In this document: positions 60,035-64,000 of the stretch, piece by piece
Position numbering within the stretch: position 1 is the first letter of the stretch
How the letters are laid out: every line of letters starts with the position of its first letter
Assembly: GCA_963682055.1 (NCBI GenBank)
Contig: OY821742.1
Span: forward strand, 322,501-386,500
Length of the DNA: 64,000 nt
Source of the DNA: Primula veris
Taxonomy: Eukaryota > Streptophyta > Magnoliopsida > Ericales > Primulaceae
Reading direction: 5' to 3'
The notes under the pieces: model-generated
What the model saw: the letters and a program-made list of their open reading frames with translations, nothing else
Told to the model about the DNA's origin: nothing
Database searches by the model: none
Program-made: the position numbers and the translations under genes

Positions 60035-62233
60035 ATGGGTGAAAAGGCCAAACAGGTACCTCATGATCTTCTTAATTGTCTAATGTAACTCGGCTACTCA
60101 CTGATTGGTTGTTCGGTCGCAATTTTTAGTCTTCGTTTTCTTTTGTTTTCCGTAACTTGTATGGCATCTGGTTAGTTAAAACCTGAGTTTAGTACTTCAG
60201 TCATGAGAAAACTAATCCTATAAGCTGAACAAACCAACTTTCTTCTTCTTTTCAGACTCAAAAGTATCTCACATTTGCTGAAGTTACAACCAAATAAAGC
60301 CCTAAATTTTGTTTGAGTTTCGTCTTCGTAAAGCATTAGCTTTATTCTGCAAATTGGTTGTTATTTACCTGATGTAAATTACCATTTTCATTTGAGTATG
60401 ACTGCTTCATTAAAATTGTAGTTAAAACAACAGTTAGTTGTAATTAATTTTACCAAAATCTTAAAATCATTACATGAATAGGAAGAAGTTAAATCAGAAG
60501 TAAAGCCAGAAGAAAAGAAAGAGGAAAAGAAAGAAGAAAAGGCAGAGGAGAAAAAGGAAGAAGCAAAAGAACTTTCGCCAATTGTCTTGTATGTGGACTT
60601 GCATTGTGTTGGATGTGCCAAAAAGATTGAGAAATCCATCTTGACCATAACAGGTATCGCTCCTTTTTTTTCTACCCAGTCGTAATTTTAGTCTCGAAAG
60701 GGTTATATATACATAAAGATGTGTCCATGACAAAATTGTAATCTTGACAAGATTATGTTAGCTTATAATTTTGTATGGCACTTATTAGTTGTTTTGTATG
60801 CTTTTTGACCTGAAAAGAAAAAATAAACTAGAAGTTTAACGTGAATGAATCCTATATTTTCAATTGAAAGCATCTCATTTGTTTAAAAGTTTCAACCAAA
60901 AGTCGCCTACATAAAATTGACCTTCCCCGGCCAGGATGCACGTACCCTCAACTCCTAAAAGTTTTCCTTGATTAAAAAGCAAATATATTCACGTAAGAGT
61001 GTGGATGTGTGTGAGTAGTGTGAAAGTGTACGTGTTTGTGTGTGTGTAAAACACTGAATCATGGAATTGTGGTGTTAGTGAAGGTGTGGAAGGGATTGAA
61101 ATTGATATGATAAAGAACCAAGTGACTATAAAAGGAGTAATTGATCCACAAGCAGTGTGTGCAAAGATAATGAAGAGGACTAACCGAAAAACTCATGTTT
61201 TATCCCCTTTACCTGCCTCTCAGGATCAAAAGGTTCCTGATCTTGTCCATTCACAGGTATAAATCAACATATTACCAACTCATAACAAATTCATAATATT
61301 TATTTACATTGATTTATCTTTAAATACTAACGACTATTATTCTTAAGTTCGTTTTTTGTTATTGTTTTGCTTGTTCAGGTTAGTGGAATGACAACCGTGG
61401 AACTGAATGTTAACATGCACTGTGAGGCCTGCGCAGATCAGCTTAAGAAAAAGATACTAAAAATGAAAGGTATATATCTATATAAATCGGATGGCTTAGT
61501 AAAACGATTACTTTAAACACTATCTTTTTCTTTAACATACTACAGAACAAAATGCCAAAATGGTGTAATCATTCCATTTCTCTAAAAGAAACATATGCAG
61601 TTTATTAATCCAGATTTTACAACCAAATCCTGCTACAAAGTTACTAAGAGAAACAAAACAAAAAACTTTTCCTTATTCTTCGTATGTGAAACTTTTGACA
61701 TTAGTCATTATATGGATATATAAATTACAATACTTACCAGTATAATTTGATCAAGACAATTATTTGATGTTACATAATATTGCGTGTTAGGGGTGAGAAC
61801 CGTAACAACAGAGCTGAGTTCTAGTAAAGTTATGGTAACAGGCACTATGGACCCAAACAAACTTGTGGATTACGTATATAGGCGCACCAAAAAGCAAGCT
61901 AAGATTGTACCTCAACCTGATTCCGAGCCTGAATCAAAACCGGAAGAAAAAAAGGAAGAAAAGGCAGAACCGGAATCAAAACCAGATGAGAAGAAAGAAG
62001 AAGTTTCCGCTGAGAAAAAAGAAGGGGAAAGAGTGAGTAATGCTGAAAAGGATGGAGAAAACAAGGAGGAATTGAAAAAAGAAGATGAAGAGGAATATAA
62101 AAATGTTATAAATGATGAACATGATATTATGCAAAGAATGGTTCATTATTATCAGCCATTTTATGTTATAGAGAGAATTCCTCCTCCTCAACTTTTTTCT
62201 GATGAAAATCCCAATGCATGTTGTATTGCTTGA
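60035..62233 (+). CDS. heavy metal-associated isoprenylated plant protein (HIPP) with two HMA domains
   Basis: There are five exons: 60035-60055, 60482-60653, 61084-61256, 61379-61469 and 61791-62233. All are GT-AG, giving 299 residues. The first coding exon is only seven codons (MGEKAKQ). A Lys/Glu-rich segment (8-37) precedes HMA domain 1 (~40-105), with the metal-binding core HCVGC (Cys49, Cys52). HMA domain 2 (~126-190) has MHCEAC (Cys137, Cys140). Each HMA is split by an intron at the same place, after the first helix (TG|VEGIE, KG|VRTVT). A second Lys/Glu/Pro-rich linker (~195-260) follows. The C-terminus NACCIA gives the CaaX box CCIA for farnesylation at Cys296. Known HIPPs bind Cu, Zn or Cd and attach to membranes; roles include metal homeostasis and stress or pathogen responses. 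Metal specificity cannot be read here. Confidence 0.92.
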
Positions 62234-62658
62234 AATCAAATTTATGCTAAGTGTTTAATTTTATCTGTTATATGTAATACTTATAATATTGATTTGGAGT
62301 TTGGGAGCTAACTGTTCTAAATTGATAGGCTCGAATAATTCATGTTAACTAACCAGTGAACAATTTTGGAAATTCTAACCAATGAATATAAAGTTTATAA
62401 AAAACTTATTTATAAGAAATCTGAAATTTTACGACTTTGGTACAAGTTTCAAATTAACCCGTATATAAGGAGACCAAATTTTATTTTTGTTCAATCATCC
62501 AAATAGAATTATTTTGGGGTTGTACCCAATGTCTTTCATTTTCTCACTTTCACCGCTAAAATATGTACCCAGAAAAATGACTAATTATTCGAAATCACAA
62601 TACGATTTAAACATTAAAGAATAATACAAGCACTAATAAATAAAGAATGTAGGCGTTA
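62234..62658. other. intergenic downstream of the HIPP gene
   Basis: Probably 3' untranslated sequence followed by AT-rich DNA. No gene is seen. Confidence 0.4.
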
Positions 62659-63114
62659 AGCTTAGTCGGTGGCGGAACCAGAATGATTTTTTTGGAGGAG
62701 TCGTATCGAATAGAAGATAAAATAAATAAGGTCTAATACAAAATTAACTTTTTTTTTCTATGTTTAACCTAGTATAAAATAAATATGAAGTTTAGACAAA
62801 CGACATTTGATAATAAAATAATTTTTTTAGTAATCTTGTTTGAAAAAATACAATGGTTATTTACGAAATTTGGTAATTTTAAGGTAAAAAACAGAAAATT
62901 TTAGAAAAAAACAACTAACATGACTTGAACTCCTAACATTCCACTACCTTAAATCCAATTTTACCACTACATCGACAGCTCTCTTGTTTAATTAGGGAGG
63001 ACCATCAATCTATATATATTAAAAAAATTTAAATTACACATATTAAAAAAAATAAAATAAAAAATCGCCACGGGATGGCTACAGCCACCCCCTGGGTCCG
63101 CCCGTGAGCTTACT
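62659..63114. mobile_element. hAT-type non-autonomous element with tRNA-like interior
   Basis: The element is 62667-63106 (440 bp), flanked by AGCTTAGT and AGCTTACT, an 8-bp duplication with one mismatch. Its termini are CGGTGGCGGAACCAG and, reversed, CACGGGCGGACCCAG. The minus strand at about 62923-62980 has TAGTGGTAAAATTGG and, ~25 bases later, GGAGTTCAAGTC, which resemble tRNA A and B boxes. Confidence 0.65.
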
Positions 63115-63433
63115 CGAAGCCCGTCTATCACTAGCACTGCGTCGCTATCTGTTTTCAAGAAAATTTTGGAGTAAGAGTAATTTTTTTAGTGTTTAGTGAA
63201 CAATAAAAAAACATAATGAACTCACAATAGGATATAGAATATAAATACTAAAACAAGCACTAATGACGAACGTAAGCACTAAGCTCACTTGGAGCTAGAG
63301 CGGATCATTGGGTCAGCCAAGATAGCCCACCGGATCGAGTGCCACACCGATGATTTTTTTATTATAAAAAAACTATACAAAAGGGTGTTTTTCCAGGATG
63401 AATGTCTCCGGTCTATACTAAGTCTCTCCCTAT
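63115..63433. other. intergenic, no gene recognised
   Basis: The stretch around 63250-63295 (ACAAGCACTAAT, CTAAGCTCACTTGG) resembles the left flank of the preceding hAT element (62625-62665), so a local duplication is possible. Nothing coding. Confidence 0.35.
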
Positions 63434-63676
63434 GCCTCGTTTGGTTGCGGTATTACTAATCCCGGTAGTATTATAAATGAGATTTGAAAAGAAGAACGGA
63501 TAAGTAATACATCCGGGATTATACTATTTCTACTACCACCCCCTATGGTATTGAAAATGCACTGTTTTGCCATTATTTCTAGTCCGAAGTCTAATGTTTT
63601 GTCAAACATGACATTTGTGTGGTTCACGGGATTATTAGTCCAATCCCGAGTTACTAATGATACAACCAAACGAGGC
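63434..63676. mobile_element. Tourist/PIF-Harbinger-like MITE
   Basis: The 243-bp element has termini GCCTCGTTTGGTTG on both ends (inverted), flanked by TAT and TAA, consistent with a decayed 3-bp TWA duplication. Secondary inverted words (AATCCCGG/CGGGATT) lie inside. The open frame across it is a by-product. Confidence 0.7.
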
Positions 63677-64000
63677 TAATATTGTGTGGGTGCCCGTCTC
63701 TATGAAAAATCTGGAGGAAAACTTCAAACACATTACAGGGTGTTTAATGTCGACCAATAAAAGTTTATTTTGAATTTATAAGTAGTAGTTTGGAAACAAA
63801 GCAACAGTTTGCACTTTGCAATTCATGATCCTAGTTCCAATTCAAAAGATACATAAAATATCCAAAACCAAATGTAAAACTGAATCGTGTTCTTAACATG
63901 TTTTATTAAAAGAAAATTCATGAATGATTAATGTAACGTGAGTAATAAGATGTTGGCGAACGTTAAATTAGAGAGCAACCTTTATATATGTGTACGTTAG
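63677..64000. other. intergenic, right edge
   Basis: AT-rich, no feature recognised. Confidence 0.35.

Noticed and set aside
63430..63669. 79-codon minus-strand frame
   Set aside because: Spans a MITE from end to end; no domain.
1..64000. CRISPR arrays, bacterial operons or phage
   Set aside because: Introns, plant gene families and plant transposons throughout; no spaced direct repeats of CRISPR type.

Overview
This window is nuclear DNA from a flowering plant, most likely a eudicot. The genes carry short GT-AG introns, the intergenic DNA is AT-rich, and the families present (thaumatin-like, UNC93-like, membrane-tethered NAC, HIPP, HP30) are plant ones. Copia retrotransposons and plant MITEs fill much of the space between them. 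I cannot name the species.

Left part (1-16.6 kb): the first exon of an HP30-type Tim17/22/23 translocase gene runs off the left edge (minus strand). A two-exon thaumatin-like protein gene (minus) follows, then a head-to-tail pair of four-exon UNC93-like transporter genes (plus, 5319-8888 and 10036-12854) with identical intron positions. Last is a two-exon gene for a 99-residue protein with an N-terminal acylation signature (minus, 15692-16521).

Middle part (17-37 kb) is gene-poor. It holds a pogo/Tigger-like transposase remnant, a 7.96-kb Copia element on the minus strand (21440-29398, TSD AATTC), a CACTA-type MITE, a decayed LINE RNase H fragment, a MITE with 60-bp arms, and a composite element that may have captured a gene fragment.

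Right part (37.8-64 kb): a ten-exon calcium-binding-type endonuclease/exonuclease/phosphatase gene (37810-42874), a six-exon NAC transcription factor gene with a C-terminal membrane anchor (45769-51736), a second Copia element of 4.8 kb (54117-58940, TSD ATTAT) broken by three lesions, and a five-exon HIPP gene with two metal-binding domains and a CaaX end (60035-62233). Two more MITEs close the window.

The genes do not form a shared pathway; this is an ordinary plant gene neighbourhood interrupted by transposons. The most unusual signals are a pair of tandem stem-loops in the leader of the first Copia element, which have the same architecture and a compensatory base-pair change, an alanine-rich N-terminal extension of its Gag, tRNA-like modules inside two hAT-type MITEs, and a degenerate minisatellite filling intron 1 of the NAC gene. 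All exon structures were read by eye from splice sites, reading frame and family resemblance recalled from knowledge; no alignment or transcript evidence was available.
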